NCBI GenBank assembly: GCA_046351555.1
Contig: JAXLYI010000002.1
Location: forward strand, 638,244 to 702,243
DNA from: CAISKJ01 sp046351555
GTDB taxonomy: Bacteria; Myxococcota_A; Polyangia; Polyangiales; Ga0077539
Direction of reading: 5' to 3'
DNA: 64,000 nt
Made by a program: the position numbers and the translations under genes. Shown here in pieces: positions 31,631 through 40,316 of the stretch. The notes below the pieces were generated by a model. That model saw nothing but the letters and a program-made list of their open reading frames with translations, did not search any database and was not told the DNA's origin. The number at the start of each line of letters is the position of its first letter. Positions within the stretch are counted from its first letter, which is position 1.

Positions 31631-32284
31631 TCAGCGCGCGGCCGCGTCGACCGACGCGCCGAGCGGGCTCGCGGGGAAGCGCCGGTGGAACGCCGCCGCC
31701 CGCCGCCGCGCCTCGGCGGGCCGCCCGAGCGCCGCGAGCGCCTGGACGGCGAGGGCCTCGCGCTCCTCCGCGAACTGGCCGCGCGGGAAGCGGCGCGCGT
31801 GCTCGTCGGTCGCGGCGAGGGCGTCGGCCGGGCGCGCGCGCAGCAGGGCCACGCGGGCGCGCTCGACGAGGGCGCTGTCGTCGTCGTCGGCCGACTGCGG
31901 GCGCGGGTCGGGGCGCGGGCGCGTCGGCGCCGCGACGTCCGCGGGCGGGGCGTCGGGCGCGGAGGCGTCGGGCGGGGCCGTGACGTAGCGGACCACCGGG
32001 ACCTCGACGCGGCGCTCGACCACGCGCTCGACCACGACGCGCGCGGGCGGCGGGCGGAGCGCGGCGTGGGCCCCGGCGCCGAGGAGCGCGCCGACGACGG
32101 CCGCGGCGACCTCGCGCTTCCATCCGCGCGGCGCTGCGGGCGGCGGGGCGGCGACGCGGGCGCGGACGCGCGCGAGGACGCGGTCGTCGACGGCGGGGTC
32201 GGCGACGTCGGGGCGGCGGCGCTCGGCCGCGAGGAGGTCGGCGAGCTCGTCGTCGAGCGGGGGCGGGGCCTCGTCGTCGCTCAC
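31631..32284 (-). CDS. Membrane protein coupled to an ECF sigma, anti-sigma-like without zinc motif
   Basis: 217 residues from GTG 32284, overlapping the ECF stop (GTGA). The cytoplasmic N-terminus is acidic and helical and lacks the H-x3-C-x2-C motif seen in the 15-kb paralogue. One transmembrane helix (EVAAAVVGALLGAGAHAAL) is followed by a Pro/Asp spacer and a helical, TPR-like C-terminus (VERARVALLRARPADALAAT, EEREALAVQALAALGRPAEA). Position and topology suggest an anti-sigma factor that does not use zinc. The match to the 14.9-15.8 kb gene in architecture supports this; the function is inferred. Confidence 0.7.
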   Translation of the reverse strand: MSDDEAPPPLDDELADLLAAERRRPDVADPAVDDRVLARVRARVAAPPPAAPRGWKREVAAAVVGALLGAGAHAALRPPPARVVVERVVERRVEVPVVRYVTAPPDASAPDAPPADVAAPTRPRPDPRPQSADDDDSALVERARVALLRARPADALAATDEHARRFPRGQFAEEREALAVQALAALGRPAEARRRAAAFHRRFPASPLGASVDAAAR

Positions 32285-32811
32285 GTCAGCGCCCCCTTCG
32301 CGCGGATGCGCCGCACGGCCGCGGCGAACTCCTCGCGCCCGAGGCGGAGCCGCGAGTACGCGGTGTTCAGCGGGACCTCGAGCGCCGCGGCCACCTCGGG
32401 CATCGCGCAGCCCTCCAGCTCGTGCAGCACGAACACCTCGCGGCGCTCGGGCGCGAGCGCGTCGAGGGCCTCGAGCACCAAGCGCTGCTTCTCGCGGTCG
32501 GCCACGCGCTCGTCGGCGGCGGGGGCCGGGTCGCGCAGCTCGACGTCGAGCTCCTGCGCCACCTCGCGGCGCACGCGCGCGCTCTTGCGGTAGTCGGCCG
32601 CGGCGCGCACCGCGAAGGCGCGGACCCACGGGCGCGCGGGCCGCGCGGGGTCGTACTCGGCCCACCGCCGGTGCACCGCGACGAAGACGTCGACCGCGAC
32701 GTCTTCGAGGTCGGAGGGGCGGACGCCCAGGCGGCGGAGGGTGTTCATCACGTGCGCCGATTCGCTCCGGTAGAGCCGCGTGAAGCCGTCGTCGTCGTCG
32801 CGCGGCGCCAT
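32281..32811 (-). CDS. ECF-family RNA polymerase sigma factor (second module)
   Basis: 176 residues. Region 2 includes VMNTLRRLGVRPSDLEDVAV, DVFVAVHRRWAEYDPARP; region 4 has LDALAPERREVFVLHELEG and MPEVAAALEVPLNTAYSRL. Its stop overlaps an anti-sigma-like gene, and a poly-Pro beta-barrel gene lies 125 bp upstream on the same strand. The set therefore repeats the ECF / anti-sigma / barrel grouping at 13.8-16.5 kb with a different order. No copy of the 15-bp-spaced promoter block was seen here. Confidence 0.9.
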   Translation of the reverse strand: MAPRDDDDGFTRLYRSESAHVMNTLRRLGVRPSDLEDVAVDVFVAVHRRWAEYDPARPARPWVRAFAVRAAADYRKSARVRREVAQELDVELRDPAPAADERVADREKQRLVLEALDALAPERREVFVLHELEGCAMPEVAAALEVPLNTAYSRLRLGREEFAAAVRRIRAKGALT

Positions 32812-32935
32812 CAGGGCAGCGCCCCGGACGTCGCGCGCCTCGCCGGCCGCGCTTGAGGGAGTTGGTGGTGGCGCGCGCCGCCCGTCACGGAATCGCCCGC
32901 GACCCTAGCACCCCGCGCCCGCGCGTGTCGCCCGA

Positions 32936-33958
32936 TCACGGCGCGCGCCACGACACCCCCGCGCCCACCACGCCCGCGACCGCCGGCGGGCACCACACCG
33001 CGACGTGCGTCGTTTGGAGCTCGCCCGGCACACACGCCCCGCCCGCCGCGCCCGCCGGCGCGCGGACGGCAGGGACCACCTGCGACTGGGCAACGAGGTC
33101 GGCGTGGAGGTCGACCAACCAGCCCCCGCCGAGGGGCGCGCTCAGCCCCGCGCGGAGCCCGCCTGCGAAGTACGGCGAGGCGTCTTCCTGCGGTGCGCCG
33201 ATGCCCTCGCTCCGGCGCATCAGGGCGCCGCCGACCGCCACCGCGCAGCCCCGCAGCGCGCCAAAGTGAACGCACGCGCTCACCGCGCCCGCCGCGAGCG
33301 ACGAGGTGAACGTCCCGCCCGCCACGCCCTCCATCGCTGTTGCGATCGGGACGTCGTAGCGCCCTTCGACCGCGACCGAGAAGCGCCCGCGACGCAGCGA
33401 GACCCCGAGCGACAGGCCCGGCGCGACGGGGTTCGCGGCCCCGATGGACGCGTGCGCCGACGCGCCGACGGCGACGACCCACGGCGCGGCGGGCAACAGC
33501 GGCAGCGCGGGCGGCGGTGGTGGTGGTGCGGGTGGCGGTGGCGGCGGTGGGGGCGGCGGTGGGGGCGGCGGTGGAGGCGGTGGCGGAGGGGGCAGCCCGG
33601 GGGGGTCGATCTGCACGGCGAGGGCGAGCGCCATGCGTTCGACGAGGCGCTGGCAATCGGGCGCGGTGAGCTCGCGCGGGGGCGTCGCCTCGCCGGCGCG
33701 CGTGGTGGAGACGCGCCCGCGGCGCTCGGTGACGACCTCGACGGTCACGGTGTCGGGCGCGTCGGGGGCGAAGGGGTCGCGGCCGAGGCGGCGGGCGATC
33801 TCGTCGGCGACGGTCCGCTCCGTGGGGCACGCGCGCGCGCCGGCCGCGACGCGGTACTCGAGGCGCCACCGCGCGAGCCCCTGCGCCTCTGCGAGCGTGG
33901 GCGACGACGCGAGCGCGAGGCACGAGAGCGCGTGGAGCGGGCGGCGCGGGGCGAGCAT
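32936..33958 (-). CDS. Outer-membrane beta-barrel-like protein with poly-Pro linker
   Basis: 340 residues. A signal peptide (ALSCLALASSPTLAEAQ) is followed by a periplasmic domain of about 95 residues (WRLEYRVAAGARACPTERTV, DTVTVEVVTERRGRVSTTRA). A poly-proline linker of over 25 residues comes next, then an alternating-strand domain (PWVVAVGASAHASIGAA, GVGVSWRAP at the end) consistent with a barrel. The layout matches the 13.8-14.9 kb protein. A -10-like TATAAG lies at 33980-33985 upstream of the ATG. It probably anchors a periplasmic sensor to the outer membrane, within the ECF module. Confidence 0.75.
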   Translation of the reverse strand: MLAPRRPLHALSCLALASSPTLAEAQGLARWRLEYRVAAGARACPTERTVADEIARRLGRDPFAPDAPDTVTVEVVTERRGRVSTTRAGEATPPRELTAPDCQRLVERMALALAVQIDPPGLPPPPPPPPPPPPPPPPPPPPPAPPPPPPALPLLPAAPWVVAVGASAHASIGAANPVAPGLSLGVSLRRGRFSVAVEGRYDVPIATAMEGVAGGTFTSSLAAGAVSACVHFGALRGCAVAVGGALMRRSEGIGAPQEDASPYFAGGLRAGLSAPLGGGWLVDLHADLVAQSQVVPAVRAPAGAAGGACVPGELQTTHVAVWCPPAVAGVVGAGVSWRAP

Positions 33959-34007
33959 CGCTTCGTCGGGAGGGCCGTACTTATAGCGGACTCCGCGCGA
34001 ATCCCGC

Positions 34008-34038
34008 GCGACCGATGCGACGCCGCCTGTCCTATCCT
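34008..34038 (+). promoter_or_regulatory. Promoter-like sequence before the first RCC1 gene
   Basis: GCGACC (34008-34013) and TATCCT (34033-34038) flank 19 bases containing GCGACGCCGCCT. The same block GCGACGCCGCCTxTC and TATCCTC occur in the rimK promoter at 40.25 kb. It shows that translation starts at 34057, not at an ATG at 34015 inside the promoter. Confidence 0.45.
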
Positions 34039-34056
34039 CGGGGCACCGCCCGCTCG

Positions 34057-35445
34057 ATGCCCGCAGCCCCGCCCGCCCGCCGTCCCCCCGCGCCGTGGGC
34101 GCCCGTCGCCCTGGCGGCGCTGCTCGCGTGCGTCCGCGCGCAAGACCTCGGCGCCGCCGGGTGCGCGGCCGACGCGGCCTGCGATGTCGCGGACGCCGCC
34201 TCCGACGCGGCGCTCCGCTGCGCCCGCCCGGAGGAGACGGTCGGCTGCTACGAGGGGCCGCCGGGCACCCTCGGCGTCGGGCGCTGCCGGGCAGGCGTGC
34301 GTCGCTGCGACCCCCTGCGCGGGCGGTTCGCGGGCGCGTGCGAGGCGCAGGTCGCCCCCGCGGCGGCGGAGCTCTGCGGCGACGGCGTCGACGACGACTG
34401 CGACGGCGCCGCGGACGAGGACTGCGCCGCCCCGCGCTTCACCGCGGTGGCCGTCGCCGACCGCGCGAGCTGTGTCGTCGTGCGCGAGGGCGGCGCGGGC
34501 CGGCTCGCGTGCTGGGGCGACGGCGCGTGGGGCCTCTTCGGCGACGACCGCCGCGTGCGCACGCGCCCCGAGGCCGTCGCCGCCCCCGCCGGGGTGAGTG
34601 CCCTCGCGATGGGGGCCGCCCACCTCTGCGCGGTCGCCGCGGGTCGGGTGTGGTGCGTCGGGCGCAACGACAGCGGCGCGCTCGGCGACGGCTCGCTCGA
34701 CGACCGGGCGGCCTTCGTGCAGGCGGCGGGCGTCGAGGGGGCGAGCGAGGTCGCGGCGGGGCGCTTCCACACGTGCGCGCTCGCACGCGGCGCGGTGTGG
34801 TGCTGGGGCGCCGACGCGGAGGGGCAGACCGGCGCCGACGCCGCGACCCCTTGCGCGCGGGGTGGCGCGCGGGGGTGCGTCCTCCGCCCGGCGCGGGTGG
34901 CGCTCCCGGGCGCGGCCGTCGCGGTGCGGGCGGGGTTCGCCCACGCGTGCGCGCTCCTCGCGGGCGGCGAGGCGTGGTGCTGGGGCGAGCGCGGGGCCTT
35001 CGGCGGCGGCGCGTCGACGCCGTCGCGCGTGGCGGTCTCCGTCGGGGCGCTCGCCGCGGGCGGACGCGCGACGTGCTGGGCGGCGGGCGCGGTGACGTGC
35101 GTCGGGAGGCTCGCGGGGCTCGACCCGCCGCTCGGCGACGACGTCGCGCGCTTCGCCGGGGGACAGCGCTGGTGCGCGGTGATCGGCGGCGACCGTTTGC
35201 GCTGCACGGACGACGCGTGGTGGCCCTCGCCCGACGCGGAGGGGGCCTTGTCCGTGCCGCTCGGCGTGGCGGATGTGGTCGAAGGCGAGGGGTCCGTCGG
35301 CGCGGCGGCGATGGGCGTCTCGCACGGGTGCGCGCTGTGGGGCGCGGGCGCGGTGCGGTGCTGGGGGGCGACCAACGCGCACGGCCAGCTCGGCGTGGGG
35401 TCGACCGCGGTGTGGGCGGCGCCGCTCGCGCCGGTGGCGTGGTAG
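34057..35445 (+). CDS. RCC1-like repeat surface protein with a MopE-type motif
   Basis: 462 residues. The N-terminus PAAPPARRPPAPWAPVALAA is a probable signal sequence reaching LLACVRA. A Cys-rich head (GCAADAACDVADAA, ETVGCYEGPPGTLGVGRC) leads to the motif ELCGDGVDDDCDGAADEDC, the DDDCDG signature of MopE-type surface proteins. The rest is RCC1-type repeats with the conserved W-C-W-G pattern (CALARGAVWCWGADAEG, AVRCWGATNAHGQLGVGS), predicting a seven-bladed propeller. Surface recognition is likely; the ligand is unknown. A second RCC1 protein lies at 36 kb. Confidence 0.82.
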   Translation: MPAAPPARRPPAPWAPVALAALLACVRAQDLGAAGCAADAACDVADAASDAALRCARPEETVGCYEGPPGTLGVGRCRAGVRRCDPLRGRFAGACEAQVAPAAAELCGDGVDDDCDGAADEDCAAPRFTAVAVADRASCVVVREGGAGRLACWGDGAWGLFGDDRRVRTRPEAVAAPAGVSALAMGAAHLCAVAAGRVWCVGRNDSGALGDGSLDDRAAFVQAAGVEGASEVAAGRFHTCALARGAVWCWGADAEGQTGADAATPCARGGARGCVLRPARVALPGAAVAVRAGFAHACALLAGGEAWCWGERGAFGGGASTPSRVAVSVGALAAGGRATCWAAGAVTCVGRLAGLDPPLGDDVARFAGGQRWCAVIGGDRLRCTDDAWWPSPDAEGALSVPLGVADVVEGEGSVGAAAMGVSHGCALWGAGAVRCWGATNAHGQLGVGSTAVWAAPLAPVAW

Positions 35446-35458
35446 CGCCGCGCGGCGG

Positions 35459-35935
35459 TCAGAGCGTGGAGGCGGCGGTCGTCGCGCAGCGGCCCGCGCA
35501 GCACTGCACCGACACGGCCCCGGACTTCGGCGCGTAGCGGCCGTCCTCGGCGACGACGGAGTAGGCGTAGGGCGAGCACGCCACGTACTGGGCGAGGCAG
35601 TAGTTGACGGAGAGCGAGAAGGTGGAGAGGGACGCGCGGTTGACCCCGTAGGCCCGGTACGCGCCGCAGTTGTTGAGCGGGAGGTACGCCACCCCGCAGT
35701 CGAACGACGTCGTGCAGGCGCGCTGCACGAGGTCGAGCGGCGTGGCCTCGTACGTCGGGGGGACGGGCGTGGAGCCGCCGCCGGTCGTCCGGTAGCGGGT
35801 GACGTTGCACTCGAGCGCCACGGTGGTGCACGCGGTGGCCGCGGCCGTCGAGGTGGCGGCGCGGTCGTCGTCGACGGGCGCACACGCTGCGGCGAGGAGG
35901 CTGAGGGCGGCGAGGCGCGCGGCGTGGAGGTTCAT
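35459..35935 (-). CDS. Small Cys-rich lipoprotein of unknown function
   Basis: 158 residues. The lipobox is SLLAAAC|APV. About eleven cysteines are spread over the mature part (TTVALECNVTRYRTTGG, FDCGVAYLPLNNCGAY, VNYCLAQYVACSPYAYS, SVQCCAGRC), suggesting a small disulfide-rich fold. No family recognised. It lies between two RCC1-like genes and converges with the first. Confidence 0.72.
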   Translation of the reverse strand: MNLHAARLAALSLLAAACAPVDDDRAATSTAAATACTTVALECNVTRYRTTGGGSTPVPPTYEATPLDLVQRACTTSFDCGVAYLPLNNCGAYRAYGVNRASLSTFSLSVNYCLAQYVACSPYAYSVVAEDGRYAPKSGAVSVQCCAGRCATTAASTL

Positions 35936-36003
35936 GGTCTCAGGGCTCCGGGTGTAGGGTTCAGGGCACGGCGCGGCCGGCCCGCGCGCTCAGGGTGTTG
36001 GAG

Positions 36004-37191
36004 ATGTCCCGCGGCGTCCGTCACACAATCCACCGGCGGTGTCAACGCGGGCGGGCGCTCGCGCTCCTCGCGGCCACCGGGTGCCGCTTCGCGCAGCCGC
36101 TGGGGGACTCCCCCGCCGACGCGCGCGCCGAGGCGGCGGCCGACGTCGCGCCCGCGGACTCCGACAAGCTCGCGTGGCGCTTCGACCAGGCCGCCGCCGG
36201 CGGGCTCCGCTCGTGCGCCACCGTCGCGGGCTTCGTCTGGTGCTGGGGCGCGCACTGGGGCGGCTCCCTCGGCCGCGAGCTCGACGCCGCGCAGCCGCGC
36301 GCGCTGGTCGTCCCCGGCGTCGACGCGGTGACCGGCCTCGCGATGGGCGACCGCTTCACCTGCGCCCTCCGCCGCGGCGCGGTGTGGTGCTGGGGCGAGA
36401 ACGGCGCCGGCCAGCTCGGCGTCGAGGCCCCCGACCACCGCGCCGAGCCCGCCGTGGTCGCGCTCCCGGGCGAGGCCACCGCCGTCTCCGCGGGCGCGCA
36501 GAGCGCGTGCGCGCGCGTCGCCGGGCGCTGGTGGTGCTGGGGCTCGCTCGCGGGCGCGGCGCCGCGCGAGGAGGCGTGGCTCGCCGGGGCCGACGCGGTG
36601 GCGCTCGGGTTCGCGCACCGCTGCGCGTGGTGGCGCGAGGGCGACGGCGGCCGCGTCCGGTGCGCCGGCGACAACACCGCGGGGCAGCTCGGCGACGGCA
36701 CCGCCGACGCGCGCGCCGAGCCCGTCGACCTCCCGGCCCGCGACGGCGCCGCCCGCCGCGATGTGGTCGCCCTGCGCGTGACGGACTTCACCACCTGCGT
36801 GTTGCTCGCGGGCGGGCGCGAAGTGACGTGCTGGGGGACGATCACGCCCGCGGCCTCGGTCACCGTCCGCTCGACCGAACCGCTCCGCGACCTCGCGCTC
36901 GGCGCGCGCCACGTGTGCGGGCTCACCCTCGCGGGGCGGGTCGCGTGCTGGGGCGACGGGGCCGACGGGCAGCTCGGCGACGGCACCGCGCGCTCGGCGG
37001 GCGACGCGATGGGCGAGGTTCCGTTGCCGGCGGGCGCGGTGGCGGGGTCGATCGTGGCGGGGTCGCGCCACACCTGCGCGCGGACGCTGACGGGCGACGC
37101 GCTCTGGTGCTGGGGGCTCAACGTCTCGGGGCAGCTCGGCGCGGGCGACATCGAGCCGCGCGCCGCGCCCGTCCGCGTGGTGACCCCGTAG
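36004..37191 (+). CDS. RCC1-like repeat lipoprotein
   Basis: 395 residues. The lipobox is ALLAATGC|RFA after an Arg-rich n-region. The start is the ATG at 36004; a GTG at 35995 is an alternative. The mature part has RCC1-type repeats with CALRRGAVWCWGENGAGQLG, RVACWGDGADGQLGDGT and ALWCWGLNVSGQLGAG, predicting a beta-propeller. It is divergent from the small Cys-rich lipoprotein and converges, 1 base apart, with the PHP lipoprotein. Similar composition to the protein at 34.1 kb but without the DDDCDG head. Confidence 0.82.
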   Translation: MSRGVRHTIHRRCQRGRALALLAATGCRFAQPLGDSPADARAEAAADVAPADSDKLAWRFDQAAAGGLRSCATVAGFVWCWGAHWGGSLGRELDAAQPRALVVPGVDAVTGLAMGDRFTCALRRGAVWCWGENGAGQLGVEAPDHRAEPAVVALPGEATAVSAGAQSACARVAGRWWCWGSLAGAAPREEAWLAGADAVALGFAHRCAWWREGDGGRVRCAGDNTAGQLGDGTADARAEPVDLPARDGAARRDVVALRVTDFTTCVLLAGGREVTCWGTITPAASVTVRSTEPLRDLALGARHVCGLTLAGRVACWGDGADGQLGDGTARSAGDAMGEVPLPAGAVAGSIVAGSRHTCARTLTGDALWCWGLNVSGQLGAGDIEPRAAPVRVVTP

Positions 37192-37192
37192 C

Positions 37193-40066
37193 TCAGGGGG
37201 AGAGGGTGCCGATCGGCGTCCCGACGAGGAGCGGCGGGGTGAAGCGCGCCCACAGCGGGTTGCTGAAGGCGTAGCGGCGGATGCACTGGCCGGCCCGCGC
37301 GGCGACGCTCTGCGCGTTGCACTCCGTGGAGGACGCGCTCCCCGCCCGGTCGGTGCGGACGAAGGCGCGGACGAAGATGCGGTCGGGCGTGACGCCGGGC
37401 GCGACGGGGAAGCGCGACAGGTCGAGGGTGAAGGCGGTGGTGCCGCGGAAGACGTTGCTCACCGGGTTCAGGAGGTCGTAGGTGAGGTCGCTCGCGGCGG
37501 GGCTCTCGACGCCCTCGGGCGTGGCCTCCCAGTACCCGTCGGGGAAGCGCGCGTACCGCCAGCCGTTGAGCGAGTAGTTCTCCACCGCGGGGACGCCGAC
37601 GCTCGGGTCGGCCCCGCGGCCGCCGCGGTAGATCCGCGTCGCCCCGGAGGCCGTGTGGATCGCCCCGACCACCAGCTCGACCCGGTCGACGGAGCTGAAC
37701 TCCGCGGTCGACGCCCACTCGACGAGCACCGGGACGGTGACGCCCGCGGTGAGGTCGAGCACGTCGCCCATGCCGGGCTCGCCCGCGTCGATCACGCCGT
37801 TGCGGTTGGTGTCGTAGGCGACCTGAACCGCCGGGCCGTCGGTGACGGAGAAGCGCCCCGCGCGGAGGCCGGCGAGCACCTGCGAGGCGCTCCAGGTGAG
37901 GGCCGCGCCGGTGCCGAACGACTGGAGGGGCGTGCCCGCCTGCACGAGGTTGCGCGGCGTGCCGAGGGCGGTGTCGTTCACCTCGGTGGTGCCGCGCATG
38001 TAGCCCTCGCGGCGGTAGTTGAAATCGCCGTGCGCGTCCGAGCCGCCGGCCATGAACATCCGCCGCGGCTGCCCCGCCGGCAGCCAGGTGAGCGCCGCCG
38101 TCTGGCGCGGGTCGAGGCCGCGGAGGTTGGCGCGGTCCCAGTCGTAGCAGCCCTCGACGAGCTTCTCTTCGAAGCCGAAGTTGACGTAGCCGAAGAGGTC
38201 GCTCTGGTAGGCGAAGGGGTAGAGCTCGAAGGCGCCCGTCCCGCCGGGGCGCAGGCCCGCGCGGCCCTGCTCGACGAGCTGGAGCGACGTCCACCACTGC
38301 GAGTCGTCGCGCTCGTAGCCGGTCTCGACGCCCTGCCCGGTGACGCCCGCGTCGGCCGCGCGGACGGTGGAGTAGCGGCGGCGGTCCTCGTTCCAGAACT
38401 CGTAGCCGAGGACGGCGGGCGAGCGCCACGCGCGGTCGAGCATCGCGGGCGACCAGGGCGGGCCGTCGGGGCCGTTGCTCCCGCCGGGGGTGTTCTGGTG
38501 GTGCGCGAGGAAGACGCTGCCGCGCTTGGCCTCCACCTCCTGGAGCAGGCCCGGCGCGGTCTGGGCCGGGTGGTTCGCGTCGCCCGGGATGTACGACGGC
38601 GCCGCGAGCCGGCGCTGCGCCCCGCCGTAGGTGCCCGTGAAGCTCGCGACGAAGGGGTCGACGCCCGCGGGCGGCGCCGGGTCGGGCAGGTACACCATGT
38701 GCTCGCGCCCGTAGTCGAACTCGTTGAGCCCCTGCACGTCGCGGACGAGGTACGTCCCGCCGCCGGCCGAGCTCCACAGGTTGGCCGGGTTGCACGACCC
38801 GCAGTCGAGCCCGACGCTCGCGCACGTCAGGTTGACGTTGCACGCGCGGAACATCGAGCTCGACGGCGAGCACGACGAGATCTCGCCGCGCCAGCCCCCG
38901 CAGAGGTTCGCGACGTCGTACGAGCGCGATCCGCCCCAGGGGATCGGCGCGCCCGGCGCCGTGGCGGTCTCGGGGACCGCGTCGAGCTCGCCGCCCACGT
39001 AGATCTGCGGCGCGGTGTTCGTCGCGGCCCGGCCCGTCCCCGAGCGCAGCGCGGCGGCGAGGTTGGTCTCCGCCGCCACCGCCTGGAGCGCGCGGAAGCG
39101 CCGCGCGTCGGTGTCGCGGAGGGTGTCGCGGCGCGCGCGGACGTCGAGGCTGTTGGGGTTGAGCCCGAGCGAGGCGTCGACGTCGGTGAGCTGCGCCGAC
39201 GCCGAGGCGTGCTCGGTGGCCCACACGAAGTCGAGCCCGAGGGTCTTCATCGCCCGCGACACGCCGCGGTAGCTGTACGCGCTCTCGCCCTCGTTGTCGG
39301 TCCCCTGCGAGTGGTAGTGCAGGTCGCCGTAGGCCCACCCCCCGCCGGAGGGCCGCGGCAGCGGGGCCGGCGCGAGGCGGACCCGCACGTGGTTGCGGAG
39401 CGTGTACACCTCGCCCGGCGCGGCGTTGGCGCACGCGATCGTGGGCCCGCGCGTCACCCGCAGTTGCAGGGAGAGGGCGACGTTGCGCGGCGTCGCGTTG
39501 GTGGGGGTGTAGAGGGCGATGCCGTGCCACTCGGAGGTGCCCGACACCACGTTGAGCAGCGCGCAGTTGCTCGTCGCGGTGGCCTCGCAGCGCTGCCGCG
39601 GGGGCCCGGCGGGCTGCGCGGCGACGTCGTAGCGCCACCCCCCGACGGTGCGCTCGATCTCCTGGAAGCGCTCGGCCGGGATCGTCGTCACCACCGGGCT
39701 CTGCCCCGGCACGTACTCGGTGACGGTGAGGTCGCACACCGAGCCGATCGCCGCGGCCGCGGAGAAGCCCCCCGCGTCGTCGCCGACCTGGTCGCCGTCG
39801 TGGATGGTCATCTGCAGCGGGATGGGCGCGTACGCGAGGTAGGTGGCGCCGATCCCCTGGCGCACCTCGGGCTCGACGCGCCACGGGGCGTCGAGGGCGT
39901 ATTCGAAGGTTCCCTCGATGCCGCCGAGGCGCTGGCGCGAGGTCGCGGGCGGGTCGAGGGCGGGCTCCGGCGCGGCGAGGCAGCCCGCGGCGGTGAGCGC
40001 GGGCGCGAGGCGGGCGAGGGCGTAGGGCCCGCGCGAGCGGGTCCGGGGGCGTGCGAACGTGGGCAT
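37193..40066 (-). CDS. Large PHP-domain lipoprotein (957 aa)
   Basis: The start is ATG 40066; lipobox LTAAGC|LAA. PHP metal-binding motifs are clear: YGDLHYHSQGTDNEGE, LDFVWATEHAS, VFLAHHQNTPGG, and GGSDAHGDFNYRREGY. PHP domains are metal-dependent phosphoesterases; most are cytoplasmic, so a secreted lipidated form may act on external phospho-compounds or be a sensor. N-terminal (about 50-200) and C-terminal (about 700-957) regions are beta-rich with a CGSCNPANLW Cys cluster in the middle. A few long secreted PHP proteins are known from myxobacteria, but this substrate is unknown. rimK starts 250 bp away on the other strand. Confidence 0.75.
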   Translation of the reverse strand: MPTFARPRTRSRGPYALARLAPALTAAGCLAAPEPALDPPATSRQRLGGIEGTFEYALDAPWRVEPEVRQGIGATYLAYAPIPLQMTIHDGDQVGDDAGGFSAAAAIGSVCDLTVTEYVPGQSPVVTTIPAERFQEIERTVGGWRYDVAAQPAGPPRQRCEATATSNCALLNVVSGTSEWHGIALYTPTNATPRNVALSLQLRVTRGPTIACANAAPGEVYTLRNHVRVRLAPAPLPRPSGGGWAYGDLHYHSQGTDNEGESAYSYRGVSRAMKTLGLDFVWATEHASASAQLTDVDASLGLNPNSLDVRARRDTLRDTDARRFRALQAVAAETNLAAALRSGTGRAATNTAPQIYVGGELDAVPETATAPGAPIPWGGSRSYDVANLCGGWRGEISSCSPSSSMFRACNVNLTCASVGLDCGSCNPANLWSSAGGGTYLVRDVQGLNEFDYGREHMVYLPDPAPPAGVDPFVASFTGTYGGAQRRLAAPSYIPGDANHPAQTAPGLLQEVEAKRGSVFLAHHQNTPGGSNGPDGPPWSPAMLDRAWRSPAVLGYEFWNEDRRRYSTVRAADAGVTGQGVETGYERDDSQWWTSLQLVEQGRAGLRPGGTGAFELYPFAYQSDLFGYVNFGFEEKLVEGCYDWDRANLRGLDPRQTAALTWLPAGQPRRMFMAGGSDAHGDFNYRREGYMRGTTEVNDTALGTPRNLVQAGTPLQSFGTGAALTWSASQVLAGLRAGRFSVTDGPAVQVAYDTNRNGVIDAGEPGMGDVLDLTAGVTVPVLVEWASTAEFSSVDRVELVVGAIHTASGATRIYRGGRGADPSVGVPAVENYSLNGWRYARFPDGYWEATPEGVESPAASDLTYDLLNPVSNVFRGTTAFTLDLSRFPVAPGVTPDRIFVRAFVRTDRAGSASSTECNAQSVAARAGQCIRRYAFSNPLWARFTPPLLVGTPIGTLSP

Positions 40067-40249
40067 GGGGCGTCCTTCGACGCGTCGGGGCGTCGGGTGC
40101 GGGCGACGGGCGCGCGGCCCCCTCCTCCGAGGCCGCGCCGCGCCGTCGCGTTGGCTGTCCCCCGGTGTTTGGAGGCGGCCCGGGAGATCTGTCACGGAAA
40201 TCGATCCCGCCCTCCGCGAGGCCCCGACGGGAGGCACCGCACGCGCGCC

Positions 40250-40279
40250 TTGACCGCCGCGACGCCGCCTCTCTATCCT
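40250..40279 (+). promoter_or_regulatory. Sigma-70-type promoter of rimK
   Basis: TTGACC (40250-40255), 18 bases, TATCCT (40274-40279), with the rimK ATG at 40317. The spacer holds GCGACGCCGCCT, the same block found in the promoter before the RCC1 gene at 34057. Confidence 0.5.
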
Positions 40280-40316
40280 CCGCCGCCCCACCGCTCGCGA
40301 GGCACCGCAACCGTCG

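Noticed and set aside
34015..34056. Extended N-terminus of the RCC1 gene starting at 34015
   Set aside because: The extra 14 codons overlap a promoter-like -10 TATCCT and lie before the hydrophobic signal start at 34057.
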